The position numbers and the translations under genes are program-made. The notes under the pieces were generated by a model. It made no database searches and was not told the DNA's origin. It saw nothing but the letters and a program-made list of their open reading frames with translations. Shown one piece after another: positions 1 through 7,084 of a stretch of DNA of 26,676 nucleotides (positions within the stretch are counted from its first letter, which is position 1; each line of letters begins with the position of its first letter). This stretch comes from Streptomyces aureocirculatus (GTDB lineage Bacteria > Actinomycetota > Actinomycetes > Streptomycetales > Streptomycetaceae). The DNA is taken from NCBI RefSeq assembly GCF_000720475.1, contig NZ_JOAP01000069.1:1-26676 (forward strand), read 5' to 3'.

Positions 1-29
1 GTTCCAGCCCACCCCAGCGCAGTTGTTCC

Positions 30-64
30 AGCCCGTCCGGCGTTTGAGGACGAGCGCGCAGCGC
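30..64 (+). repeat. Dispersed intergenic repeat, copy 1
   Basis: Short copy of an element seen five times in this window, with core AGCCCGTCCGGCGTTTGAGG followed by a GCGCGCAGCGC-like tail. This copy has only the core and the tail, and a fuller copy starts 55 bp further on. It lies downstream of the minus-strand DUF6758-like gene, with no gene between it and the window edge. Confidence 0.75.
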
Positions 65-118
65 GACAAACCCCCGCCTGGCGGCGAACCCCCACCCGCC
101 CGCACGACACCCTCCCCC

Positions 119-227
119 AGCCCGTCCGGCGTTTGAGGACGAGGCGCGCAGCGCCCATGAAGCGGGGGCCCAGGGGGCAGCAGCCCCATGGTTCGGGAAG
201 GGGCGGGACTGGGGCGCCCCGCGAGGG
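119..227 (+). repeat. Dispersed intergenic repeat, copy 2 (full length)
   Basis: Full-length copy of about 110 bp. The conserved core sits at 119-143, a GC-rich hairpin segment (GGGGC-AGCA-GCCCC) in the middle, and a conserved end around 195-227 containing the palindrome GGGGCGCCCC. The same order of parts is found at 19258-19359 and inverted at 19071-19172. It lies just past the stop of the DUF6758-like gene, so it could act as a terminator; that role is inferred. Confidence 0.75.
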
Positions 228-245
228 AAGGGCACCCACCCACCC

Positions 246-887
246 CTACGGCGTGAGCAACCGCGGCGACAGAGCCCCGCAAGGCAACAGATCCACCTCG
301 GCCCCCGCATCCCGCAGATCCGTGAGGACCATCTCGTCGTACATGAGCAGCCCGGACTGCTCGGGCCAGGCGATGGCCCACAGCCAGAGCCCACGCGCCT
401 CGCCCGCGAACACGGCCCGGTCGTCGGGCACCCCGGGCACATGCCACATGGCGGTGGGCCGCCCGGCCGCGAGGACCTTGGCCTGGGCGGGCTTGCCCGC
501 GCTCATGGAGGGGCCGGGATCGGGCCCGTCGATGCCGGCGTACCTGGCCCCGAGCCCGACCCCCAGCTCCTCCGCGACCAGAACCAGCTCACCGACACCA
601 CCGAGCGGCGCGGGCCCCGAGCAGGCCACCGCGGTGGCCCGCCCGCCACTGCGGTCGTCCCCCGCGCAAGTGACGCCGGTGAAGAGCCAGCCGACGGGCA
701 GCGGCCACGGCATCCACACGGGCACCTGGGCGCGGTGCACCACGACCTGGAGGGCCTCGACGCTGGGCGGGATCACGGGTTGCAGCGGGTGCACGGTGCC
801 GTGCACATCGCACTGCCAGGAGTCGGCAAAGAGACCGGGAGCCCGGACCCGGCCACCACACTTCGGGCAACTGGGTTCGCCCCTCAT
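246..887 (-). CDS. DUF6758-like conserved protein with N-terminal zinc-ribbon-like motif
   Basis: A protein of 213 residues that I recognise only as a conserved Streptomyces family (DUF6758-like); function unknown. The N-terminus has CPKC near residues 7-10, followed by C and H about 20 residues later (SWQCDVHG), which looks like a small zinc-binding knuckle. The rest is Gly/Pro/Ala-rich, and a C-terminal stretch rich in Trp and Leu suggests a compact fold. I see no signal peptide or membrane segment. I chose the ATG at 887. A TTG at 896 is also possible and lies only 4 nt behind a GGGGAGG sequence, so the start is uncertain by three codons. The gene reads away from the broken MFS gene, and its end runs into the dispersed repeat. 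Confidence 0.8.
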   Translation of the reverse strand: MRGEPSCPKCGGRVRAPGLFADSWQCDVHGTVHPLQPVIPPSVEALQVVVHRAQVPVWMPWPLPVGWLFTGVTCAGDDRSGGRATAVACSGPAPLGGVGELVLVAEELGVGLGARYAGIDGPDPGPSMSAGKPAQAKVLAAGRPTAMWHVPGVPDDRAVFAGEARGLWLWAIAWPEQSGLLMYDEMVLTDLRDAGAEVDLLPCGALSPRLLTP

Positions 888-1007
888 AGCGCCCAACGGT
901 CCTCCCCAGGGGGCGCCCCGTCAAGGACGATCACCCGTCCGGAGGCCGCCTCCACGACACTTCCCGGTACTTTCCCGTGCCCACCGCCGAGGAAAACTAA
1001 ATGTAGC

Positions 1008-1046
1008 TTGCATTAGTTAGATTAGCTAACTTATTGTGTGTATACG
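1008..1046 (+). promoter_or_regulatory. Candidate operator/promoter of the MFS gene
   Basis: An AT-rich island in a GC-rich gap. It holds the inverted repeat AGTTAG-N5-CTAACT at 1015-1031 with the smaller perfect palindrome TTAGCTAA inside it (1022-1029). A TTGCAT hexamer (1008-1013) and a TATACG hexamer (1041-1046) lie on either side. Palindromes of this kind are typical of MarR or TetR-type operators in front of efflux pumps. No regulator gene is next to it here, so the binding protein is unknown. Confidence 0.45.
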
Positions 1047-1100
1047 TCAACGATCTACGTACGGACGCACACGGACCCGAAGCACACGAAGGAGCTGCGG

Positions 1101-1976
1101 ATGACCACCCCCACAGCCACCCCCGTCCCCACCGACGGAGCACACGAGGACCCCTTCGACGCCGGAGCCGGCGGCCTGCTGCGGCAGCCGAAGGCGGTGT
1201 GGGCCACGGCGGGCGCCTCGGTCGTGGCGTTCATGGGTATCGGCCTCGTCGACCCGATCCTGCCGTCCATCGCCGAGGGCCTTTCGGCCACGCCGAGCCA
1301 GGTCTCCCTCCTGTTCACCTAGGAGCAGCCGAAGCCCGCGCGCAAGACCTCGCTGCTCGACCCGCTCAGGGCGCTCGGCCACGGCGGCCTCGCCTCGGCC
1401 GCGGCGTCCGCGTTCTTCTACAACTACACGTTCTTCACGGTCCTTGCCTTCACGCCGTTCGTCCTGGACATGAGCCCGTACCGGTCCGGCGCGGTGTTCT
1501 TCGCCTGGGGCCTGCTGCTCGCGGTGTTCTCGGTGCTCGTCGCGCCCCAACTGCAGAAGAGGTTCGGGTCCCTGAAGGTGCTCGGCGGGTCGCTGGTGCT
1601 TCTCGCCGTGGACGTCCTGGTCCTCGGGTACGGCAGCCACAGCGCAGCCGTCGTCTGCACCGTCCTGTCCGGCGCCTTCATCGGCGTGAACAACACCGTC
1701 TACACGGAGCTGGCGCTCGGCGTATCGGACGCGCCGCGGCCCGTGGCGAGCGCCGGGTACAACTTCGTGCGCTGGTTCGCGGCCGCCGCGGCCCCCTACT
1801 TCGCGCCGAAGATCGAGGAGTGGACGGACATCCACATCCCGTTCGTCGTCGCGGCCGTCACGGCGCTGCTCGGCGCGGGCGTGGTGTGGGTGCGCAAGGA
1901 CGCGCTCACCTGCGAGGCCGAGGACCTTGAGCCGCGGCACGCCACGGAGGACGGCGTGGCCGTCTTCGCCGACTGA
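1101..1976 (+). pseudogene. Broken MFS drug-efflux-type transporter (in-frame stop, middle missing)
   Basis: The reading frame is open from the ATG at 1101 (AAGGAG at 1089-1094) to the stop at 1974-1976, except for an in-frame TAG at 1320-1322. The first 73 codons encode a Thr/Pro-rich leader and a first transmembrane helix ending in SLLFT. After the TAG the frame continues with EQPKPARKTSLLDPL and several later helices to a normal C-terminus. In intact relatives I expect roughly 130 residues (helices 2-6) between SLLFT and EQPKP, so the TAG appears to sit at the scar of an internal deletion. The total is about 290 codons against roughly 400-430 for the family. The promoter and ribosome site look intact, which suggests a recent loss. 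A sequence or assembly error, or a separate product starting at a downstream codon, is less likely. Confidence 0.8.
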
Positions 1977-1994
1977 CTCGGCAGGGCCGGACGT

Positions 1995-2579
1995 TCAGTC
2001 CAGCGGTACGGACCTGCGCAGGGGGTCGCGCAGATCCGTACCGCTGTTCAGCCAGCGTTCCTGGAGCGCCTGCGCGCCGTGCACCCGCTTCCACGCCGCC
2101 TCGTTGGGCGTCATGGGGAGCAGGGGGAGGAAACGTACGGGATCCATCGGCTCGTCGAGGTCCAGGTCCTCCACCAGGCCGCCCGGCTCGGCGACGAGGA
2201 CCGAGGTGAACGCCGCGCCCGGCCACAGCGGTTCGCCCACGTCCAGGGAGGCGCCCGGCGCGACCACGAGCCCCTCCACCTGCGGCGCCGCGGCGAGAAC
2301 GGCCAGCGGGCGCAGCACCTTGTCGGTCTCGGCGAGGCCGCCGCGTACGGACAGGACGAACTCCGCGCGAGGCCCCCGCACCGGGTCGGCGAGCACAGCC
2401 GTGGGATCGGTCATCGGGTGGACGGACATACCGAGCGTGGCGTACCGCACGACGTCCCCGTCCGGGAAACGCAGCACCTCGATGCGGTCCGTACCGAGGA
2501 ACGTCACCGCCGCGCGCGCGTCCGGTTCCCCGAGACCGCCGCGGAGCCGGGCCTCGACCAGAGCAAGAACATCAGCCAT
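1995..2579 (-). CDS. Suppressor of fused (SUFU) domain protein
   Basis: A soluble protein of 194 residues. The C-terminal half has the pattern I associate with bacterial SUFU-domain proteins: a beta-rich core, then VRFLPLLPMTPNEAAWK and an amphipathic helix with LQERW near residue 175. Bacterial SUFU proteins have no agreed enzymatic role; many sit beside toxins and are thought to act as immunity proteins, but no toxin gene is seen here. There is no signal peptide. The ATG at 2579 has no Shine-Dalgarno sequence. A TATGCT box lies 6 nt upstream, so the mRNA may start at the A of the ATG. The last 17 codons form a strong hairpin. The gene ends 18 bp from the end of the broken MFS gene, which points toward it. 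Confidence 0.75.
   Translation of the reverse strand: MADVLALVEARLRGGLGEPDARAAVTFLGTDRIEVLRFPDGDVVRYATLGMSVHPMTDPTAVLADPVRGPRAEFVLSVRGGLAETDKVLRPLAVLAAAPQVEGLVVAPGASLDVGEPLWPGAAFTSVLVAEPGGLVEDLDLDEPMDPVRFLPLLPMTPNEAAWKRVHGAQALQERWLNSGTDLRDPLRRSVPLD
2001..2046. terminator. Hairpin inside the 3' end of the SUFU gene
   Basis: A perfect 12-bp inverted repeat (2001-2012 with 2035-2046, arm CAGCGGTACGGA) continues inward, after one mismatched pair, with CTGCGC/GCGCAG (2014-2019 with 2028-2033) around an 8-nt loop. It begins 24 bp after the stop of the plus-strand MFS gene, so it is well placed to terminate that transcript, yet it is coding sequence for the opposite gene. Confidence 0.6.
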
Positions 2580-3060
2580 GACGCGAGCATAGAACTCGTC
2601 AGTGATGGGTAAGGATGGAGGCTTGACGCATCAGTCGGCTGATACTGTTGGCCGCTGGCACCCGGGCAGCACGCAGAAGCGTCGCCTTCAAGCCCGGACG
2701 CAGGAGACGGCGCTACGCGCCTGGGACTTCCCCCAAGGGGGACCGGCCGGAGGAGGTGGGGCTGCAGTGGATCGAAGTCGACCGTGCAGTACCACTCGCT
2801 CTTCCGCCCGCTGAATCTCCCGCAGCAGCGTCGCTGCGGTCGTGCGCTCGGCCTTCCGTGGATTCCTCGTCCGCACCCGGCGTGACCGCGCATGACGGAA
2901 GAGCACCGCGTTTCACCTGATCTGCATCAGTAGCGTTGCTGCCACCGCGACGGTGCGGTGCTCCCCGCTTTGTGGACGTGCGAGAGACACCCAGCAGGAC
3001 GTCCCCATTCCGGGCAGTTCCACCCGCCGCAGGCGGCCCTTTCGTCGAAGGAGCCTGCCC
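2580..3060 (+). other. Long non-coding stretch upstream of corA, probable structured leader
   Basis: 481 bp without a convincing gene. It carries many small inverted repeats: ATCAG-TCGG-CTGAT (2630-2643), GGCGC-TAC-GCGCC near 2710, CCGCAGC/GCTGCGG around 2820-2838, a long-range pair GCTCTTCCG (near 2796) with CGGAAGAGC (near 2904), and CTGAT-CTGC-ATCAG (2917-2930). A TTGACG lies at 2623-2628, but no well-spaced -10 follows it. I looked for the M-box (ykoK) signature expected of a Mg riboswitch and did not see it. A structured 5' leader for corA is inferred. Confidence 0.4.
2688..2906 (-). CDS. Doubtful small ORF, basic, 72 residues
   Basis: An open frame antisense to the corA leader, starting with GTG at 2906. 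An AGGTGA sequence lies 6 nt upstream, a good ribosome-site position. The first 45 residues are basic and look helical (TLLREIQRAEERVVLHGRLR) with mostly G/C third positions; the rest is Pro-rich and loses the codon bias. I recognise no family. The same DNA holds several inverted repeats, so it may be RNA structure rather than protein code. Confidence 0.2.
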   Translation of the reverse strand: MLFRHARSRRVRTRNPRKAERTTAATLLREIQRAEERVVLHGRLRSTAAPPPPAGPPWGKSQARSAVSCVRA

Positions 3061-4176
3061 ATGTCGATGATCCGCGACCTGCGTGACGCCGTCCGTCCCG
3101 CCCTGCGCAAGGACAGCACGTCCTACAGCTCGTACGACACCACCCGCGACCCCAGCTCCGTCTCCGCCGTCGTGGACTGCGCCGTCTACCGCGACGGCCG
3201 CCGCGTCGCCTGCGACGACACCCTCACCCCGCACGAGGCGATGCTCCAGGTCCGCCGTGACGGCGGCTTCGCGTGGATCGGTCTGCACGAGCCCACGGAG
3301 GCCGAGTTCGCCGGGATCGCCGCCGAGTTCGGGCTGCACCCGCTGGCCGTGGAGGACGCGGTCCACGCCCACCAGCGGCCCAAGCTGGAGCGTTACGACG
3401 ACACGCTGTTCACGGTCTTCAAGACCATCCACTACGTCGAGCACGCCGAGCTGACCGCCACCAGCGAGATCGTCGAGACCGGCGAAGTCATGTGCTTCAC
3501 GGGCCGGGACTTCTTCATCACGGTGCGGCACGGCGGGCACGGCTCGCTGCGCGGGCTGCGGCGCCGCCTCCAGGACGAGCCCGAGCTGCTCGCCAAGGGC
3601 CCCTCGTCGGTCCTGCACACCATCGCCGACCACGTCGTGGACGGTTATCTGGCCGTCGCCGACGCCATGCAGGTCGATATCGACGACGTCGAGAACGAGG
3701 TCTTCGCGGCCACCGGCAAAGGCGTCTCGCGCGGTGTCGACGCCGGGCGGATCTACCAGCTCAAGCGCGAGGTCCTGGAGTTCAAGCGGGCCGTGCAGCC
3801 GCTGCTCCGTCCCATGCAGTTGCTGAGCGAGCGGCCGATGCGGCTCGTCGACCCCGACATCCAGAAGTACTTCCGCGACGTCGCCGACCACCTCGCGCGC
3901 GTCCAGGAGCAGGTGCTCGGCTTCGACGAGCTGCTCAACTCGATCCTCCAGGCCAACCTCGCCCAGGCCGCCGTCGCGCAGAACGAGGACATGCGCAAGA
4001 TCACGTCCTGGGCGGCCATCATCGCCGTGCCCACGGCCGTCTGCGGCGTCTACGGCATGAACTTCGATCACATGCCGGAGCTGCACTGGCGGTTCGGCTA
4101 CCCGATGGTGCTCGGCCTCATCGGCGTGGTCTGCTACTCGATCCACCGCACCCTGAAGCGCAACGGCTGGCTGTAG
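3061..4176 (+). CDS. corA: CorA-family Mg2+/Co2+ transporter
   Basis: 371 residues, the usual size for CorA, a pentameric inner-membrane channel for Mg2+ (also Co2+ or Ni2+). The cytoplasmic domain covers about residues 1-305 and contains the long helix with YQLKREVLEFKRAVQPL. The first membrane helix (about 312-332) ends in the hallmark YGMNF with GMN at residues 332-334, followed by a short acidic-aromatic loop (DHMPEL) and the second helix (about 347-365). The C-terminus is basic (RTLKRNGWL). I chose the ATG at 3061 because AAGGAG sits 8 nt upstream; longer upstream extensions lack the family pattern. The long upstream region may be a regulatory leader. A strong terminator follows 20 bp after the stop. 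Other Mg-related genes (PRC-MgtE-N-CBS and DUF1003) follow within 3 kb. Confidence 0.95.
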   Translation: MSMIRDLRDAVRPALRKDSTSYSSYDTTRDPSSVSAVVDCAVYRDGRRVACDDTLTPHEAMLQVRRDGGFAWIGLHEPTEAEFAGIAAEFGLHPLAVEDAVHAHQRPKLERYDDTLFTVFKTIHYVEHAELTATSEIVETGEVMCFTGRDFFITVRHGGHGSLRGLRRRLQDEPELLAKGPSSVLHTIADHVVDGYLAVADAMQVDIDDVENEVFAATGKGVSRGVDAGRIYQLKREVLEFKRAVQPLLRPMQLLSERPMRLVDPDIQKYFRDVADHLARVQEQVLGFDELLNSILQANLAQAAVAQNEDMRKITSWAAIIAVPTAVCGVYGMNFDHMPELHWRFGYPMVLGLIGVVCYSIHRTLKRNGWL

Positions 4177-4195
4177 CGGCTCCTCGGCTCCCTCG

Positions 4196-4232
4196 GTCCG
4201 GCCGGGCCACTCCGGTTACGGCCCGGCCGGAC
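4196..4232 (+). terminator. corA terminator hairpin, abutting the next promoter
   Basis: A perfect 13-bp inverted repeat (GTCCGGCCGGGCC at 4196-4208 with its complement at 4220-4232) around an 11-nt loop, 20 bp after the corA stop. The last base of the 3' arm touches the TAAAGT box at 4233-4238 that is the likely -10 of the next gene. Confidence 0.75.
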
Positions 4233-4238
4233 TAAAGT
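4233..4238 (+). promoter_or_regulatory. -10 box TAAAGT for a leaderless start
   Basis: TAAAGT matches the actinobacterial TANNNT -10 pattern and is followed by exactly 6 nt and then the ATG at 4245. No Shine-Dalgarno sequence is present, so transcription probably starts at the start codon. The -35 region would fall inside the corA terminator hairpin. Confidence 0.55.
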
Positions 4239-4244
4239 GACCGC

Positions 4245-4760
4245 ATGACTGCGACCACTGACGCGCTGTTCGGCCGCGCCCTCGTCGAGGAGGCCACGAA
4301 GAAGTCGGGGCTCATCTGGGTCGGCGGTTCGGGCCCCGTGCGCGCGCTGTGGCACGTCTGGACCGACGGCGCGGCCCACGTGGTCGGCGACGGCCCCGGC
4401 GAGCAGCCGCTGCCCGGCCTCCTGGACGGGGCGCGCGCCGACGTCACCGTACGCAGCAAGGACAAGGGCGGCCGGGTGGTCTCCTGGACGGCGGCGGTGA
4501 CCGAACTCGCGCCGCGCTCCGAGGCCTGGGAAGCGGCCGTCGCCGAGCTCAAGGGCAAGCGTCTGAACGCCCCCGACGGCGAGCGGATGGTGGAGCGCTG
4601 GGCCGAACAGTGCCGGGTGCTGCGGCTCACCCCCGAGGACGCGAGCACGGACCTGCCCGACGGCTCCCTGGCGGCGGCCCCGCTGCCCACGCGGGCGACG
4701 ACCCGCGAGCCGGTGCCCGCGGCGCTGCCGCGGCTGCTGTTCAAGCGCAAGCGGCGCTGA
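4245..4760 (+). CDS. Conserved hypothetical protein, 171 residues
   Basis: A soluble protein that I know only as a conserved Streptomyces hypothetical. The N-terminal 100 residues alternate short strands and turns (GLIWVGGSGPVRALWHVWTDG, then DVTVRSKDKGGRVVSWTAAV). This resembles a split-barrel flavin-binding fold such as the pyridoxamine-oxidase-like group, but no cofactor motif is clear. A helical segment follows (EAAVAELKGKRLNAPDGERMVERWAEQC), and the tail ends in the basic run KRKRR. There is no signal peptide or membrane segment. The ATG lacks a ribosome site and follows a TAAAGT box by 6 nt, so it is probably leaderless. It converges with the lipoprotein gene, with only 22 bp between the stops. 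Confidence 0.7.
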   Translation: MTATTDALFGRALVEEATKKSGLIWVGGSGPVRALWHVWTDGAAHVVGDGPGEQPLPGLLDGARADVTVRSKDKGGRVVSWTAAVTELAPRSEAWEAAVAELKGKRLNAPDGERMVERWAEQCRVLRLTPEDASTDLPDGSLAAAPLPTRATTREPVPAALPRLLFKRKRR

Positions 4761-4782
4761 GCACCCGTACGGCGTCAACTGC

Positions 4783-5562
4783 TCAGGACGTCGGCAACTG
4801 CTTCCCGTAGTCCACCGTCTCGTTCAGGCCCGGCTCCTCAAGCGGGAAGTCCTTGCCCCACTCGGTCAGCCGCAGCGTGCCCGCGTCGCCCGCCCGCTGG
4901 AGCCGCTGCGGGTAGGGCTTACCCGCCAGGGACACGTCCAGGGTGCCGCCCGCGCCCTCGTCGCCCGCGATCCTGATGACACGCCGGGCGCCGGACCCGA
5001 CGCGGTCGCCCTTGGACAGCGCCCCGTGCAGCGTGAGCGTGCCGTCCAGCATCAGGCCCTTGTCGGTGAAGCCGCTGAGCTGCTGGTACGCGGGGTCGCC
5101 GGGCGGCACCTTCACATACTTCCCGCCGAGCTTCGCGGCCGCCGCCCGGTCCGCGGGGGAGCCGCCGCCCTGGCCGCCCGACTCGCCCTGGTGCGTCCAG
5201 AAGTCCGCGTCGGCCTTCAGGTACAGGTGCTTGTCGACCCGCAGGAGCTGGAAGGTTCCTCCTGTGGAGGTCACGGAGCCGGTGCCGCCGGAGTCCTTCA
5301 GGCGCATGTCGAGCTTGTACGTCCGGCCCTTGCTGACGAGCGTCCCGGAGAGCCGTACGGCGGTGGCACCCTTGGCGGCCTGCTGCGTCCTGCTCTGGAT
5401 CTTCGTCGCGGACAGCTTGCCCACGCCGTTCGTGCCCGCGTCCGGGTCCTTACCGCCGCCGCCGCAGCCCGTCAGGCCTGCGCCGCCCACCACCAGCCCG
5501 GCGCACACCGTGCCCACCCAGGCGGCCCTTCGGGTACGGCGGGCCTGTCGCATCGCAGTCAC
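4783..5562 (-). CDS. Secreted lipoprotein, LppX/LprG-like
   Basis: 259 residues. A basic N-terminus (RQARRTRR), a hydrophobic segment and the lipobox LTGC (near residues 30-33) mark it as a lipoprotein anchored outside the membrane. The mature part starts Gly-rich and continues with alternating strands (VRLSGTLVSKGRTYKLDMRLKD, FQLLRVDKHLYLKADADFW), as in the LppX/LprA/LprF/LprG fold, which binds lipids in mycobacteria; here that is only a resemblance. I use the GTG at 5562, since GAGAGG lies about 11 nt upstream; an ATG at 5553 is possible. The upstream region is shared with the PRC-MgtE-N-CBS gene reading the other way. Confidence 0.8.
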   Translation of the reverse strand: MTAMRQARRTRRAAWVGTVCAGLVVGGAGLTGCGGGGKDPDAGTNGVGKLSATKIQSRTQQAAKGATAVRLSGTLVSKGRTYKLDMRLKDSGGTGSVTSTGGTFQLLRVDKHLYLKADADFWTHQGESGGQGGGSPADRAAAAKLGGKYVKVPPGDPAYQQLSGFTDKGLMLDGTLTLHGALSKGDRVGSGARRVIRIAGDEGAGGTLDVSLAGKPYPQRLQRAGDAGTLRLTEWGKDFPLEEPGLNETVDYGKQLPTS

Positions 5563-5724
5563 AGGTGGCGCTGCCTCTCGTGCGTACGTCCTCTACGGCT
5601 GCGGCCGCAGCGGACCACGGCCTGGCGTACCGCAGCGTACCGGTGCCGTACAGGTGGCTCGGAGCCAGTCCGTCCGGACGTCCCACCAGGGCGGATGAGC
5701 CCGGTACCGGCTAGCCTGAGGCCC

Positions 5725-5740
5725 GTACGGACGACCGTAC
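5725..5740 (+). promoter_or_regulatory. Inverted repeat GTACGG-ACGA-CCGTAC in the divergent promoter region
   Basis: A perfect 6-bp inverted repeat with a 4-bp spacer, followed at once by an unusually AT-rich stretch (5741-5762), in the gap between the lipoprotein gene and the PRC-MgtE-N-CBS gene. About seven GTAC tetramers lie between 5580 and 5740. It could be an operator for one or both genes. No regulator is identified. Confidence 0.35.
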
Positions 5741-5806
5741 AAATAGCCGTAAAGAATGAAATGGTCCGGCGGACGAACAGTAGCGAGCAGCAGGGAGGCG
5801 CCGCAC

Positions 5807-7084
5807 ATGGCAGGGAGCGCGCCCCGGATCTTCGTCTCGCACCTCGCCGGCACGGCCGTCTTCGACCCGAACGGCGACCAGATGGGCCGGGTGCGTGATC
5901 TGGTCGCCATGCTCAGGGCCGACCGCAGACCGCCGCGGCTGCTCGGCTTCGTCGTCGAACTGGCCACACGGCGCCGCATCTTCCTGCCCATCACCCGGGT
6001 GACCGGCATCGAGTCGGGCCAGGTCATCACGACCGGCGTCCTGAACGTGCAGCGCTTCGAGCAGCGGCCCACGGAGCGGCTGGTCATCGGCGAGATGCTC
6101 GACCGCCGGGTGAGCCTGGTGGAGAGCGGCGAGGAGGTGACGGTCCTCGACGTCTCCGTGCGGCAACTGCCCGCCCGCAGGGACTGGGAGGTGGACCGGC
6201 TCTTCGTCCGCAAGGGCAAGGGCGGGGCGTTCCGGCGCAAGGGTGAGGCGCTCACCGTCGACTGGTCCGCCGTCGCGGGCTTCTCCCTGGAGGAGCACGG
6301 CCAGGGCGCCGAGCGGCTGCTCGCCACCTTCGAGCAGTTGCGCCCCGCCGACCTCGCCAATGTGCTGCACCACCTGTCGCCGAAGCGGCGCGCCGAGGTC
6401 GCCACCGCGCTCGACGACGACCGGCTCGCCGACGTCCTCGAAGAGCTTCCCGAGGACGACCAGATCGAGATCCTCGGCAAGCTCCAGGAGGAACGCGCCG
6501 CCGACGTCCTTGAGGCCATGGACCCCGACGACGCCGCCGACCTGCTCGCCGAGCTGCCCGAGGACGACAAGGAGCGCCTGCTCACCCTGATGCAGCCCGA
6601 CGACGCCGCCGACGTGCGCAGGCTCATGGCGTACGAGGAGCGCACGGCGGGCGGTCTGATGACGACCGAGCCGATCGTGCTGCGCCCGGACGCCACCGTC
6701 GCGGACGCCCTCGCCCGGGTGCGCAACCGGGACCTCTCCCCCGCGCTCGCCGCGCAGGTGTACGTGTGCCGGCCACCGGACGAGACCCCGACCGGCAAGT
6801 ACCTGGGCACGGTGCACTTCCAGCGGCTGCTCCGGGACCCCCCGTACACGCTGGTCGCCTCGATCATCGACGACGACCTGCGGCCGCTGCGCCCTGACGC
6901 CGAGCTGCCGGTGGTGGCGGGTTTCTTCGCCGCGTACGACATGGTCTCGGCGCCGGTCGTCGACGAGGGCGGCTCGCTGCTCGGCGCGGTCACCGTCGAC
7001 GACGTGCTCGACCACATGCTGCCGGACGACTGGCGCGAGACGGAGCTGCACCTCCAGGAGGGGACGGGTCATGGCGGCGGCTGA
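5807..7084 (+). CDS. Soluble PRC-barrel / MgtE N-domain / CBS-pair protein
   Basis: 425 residues with no membrane helices. Two PRC-barrel-like domains occupy roughly residues 5-75 and 90-155 (FVSHLAGTAVFD, GRVRDLVAM; then VIGEMLDRRVSLVE). A MgtE N-domain follows at about 165-275, made of helical repeats such as LEELPEDDQIEILGKL and LLAELPEDD, then the MgtE junction YEERTAGGLMTTE (about 276-288) and a pair of CBS domains to about 415. In MgtE channels the N and CBS domains sense cytoplasmic Mg2+ and gate a five-helix pore, but the pore is missing here. The start has GGAGG 8 nt upstream. The 3' end overlaps the DUF1003 membrane protein gene by 14 bp, so the two are probably co-translated. Mycobacterial Rv1232c is, from memory, the counterpart. 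Confidence 0.88.
   Translation: MAGSAPRIFVSHLAGTAVFDPNGDQMGRVRDLVAMLRADRRPPRLLGFVVELATRRRIFLPITRVTGIESGQVITTGVLNVQRFEQRPTERLVIGEMLDRRVSLVESGEEVTVLDVSVRQLPARRDWEVDRLFVRKGKGGAFRRKGEALTVDWSAVAGFSLEEHGQGAERLLATFEQLRPADLANVLHHLSPKRRAEVATALDDDRLADVLEELPEDDQIEILGKLQEERAADVLEAMDPDDAADLLAELPEDDKERLLTLMQPDDAADVRRLMAYEERTAGGLMTTEPIVLRPDATVADALARVRNRDLSPALAAQVYVCRPPDETPTGKYLGTVHFQRLLRDPPYTLVASIIDDDLRPLRPDAELPVVAGFFAAYDMVSAPVVDEGGSLLGAVTVDDVLDHMLPDDWRETELHLQEGTGHGGG

Noticed and set aside
2580..3060. M-box (ykoK) Mg riboswitch upstream of corA
   Set aside because: The expected conserved segments of the M-box are not seen; a structured leader remains possible but not of that known class.
2713..4146. A 477-codon minus-strand open frame across corA
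   Set aside because: Antisense shadow of corA. It lacks any family pattern, while the plus strand has the GMN motif and correct start.
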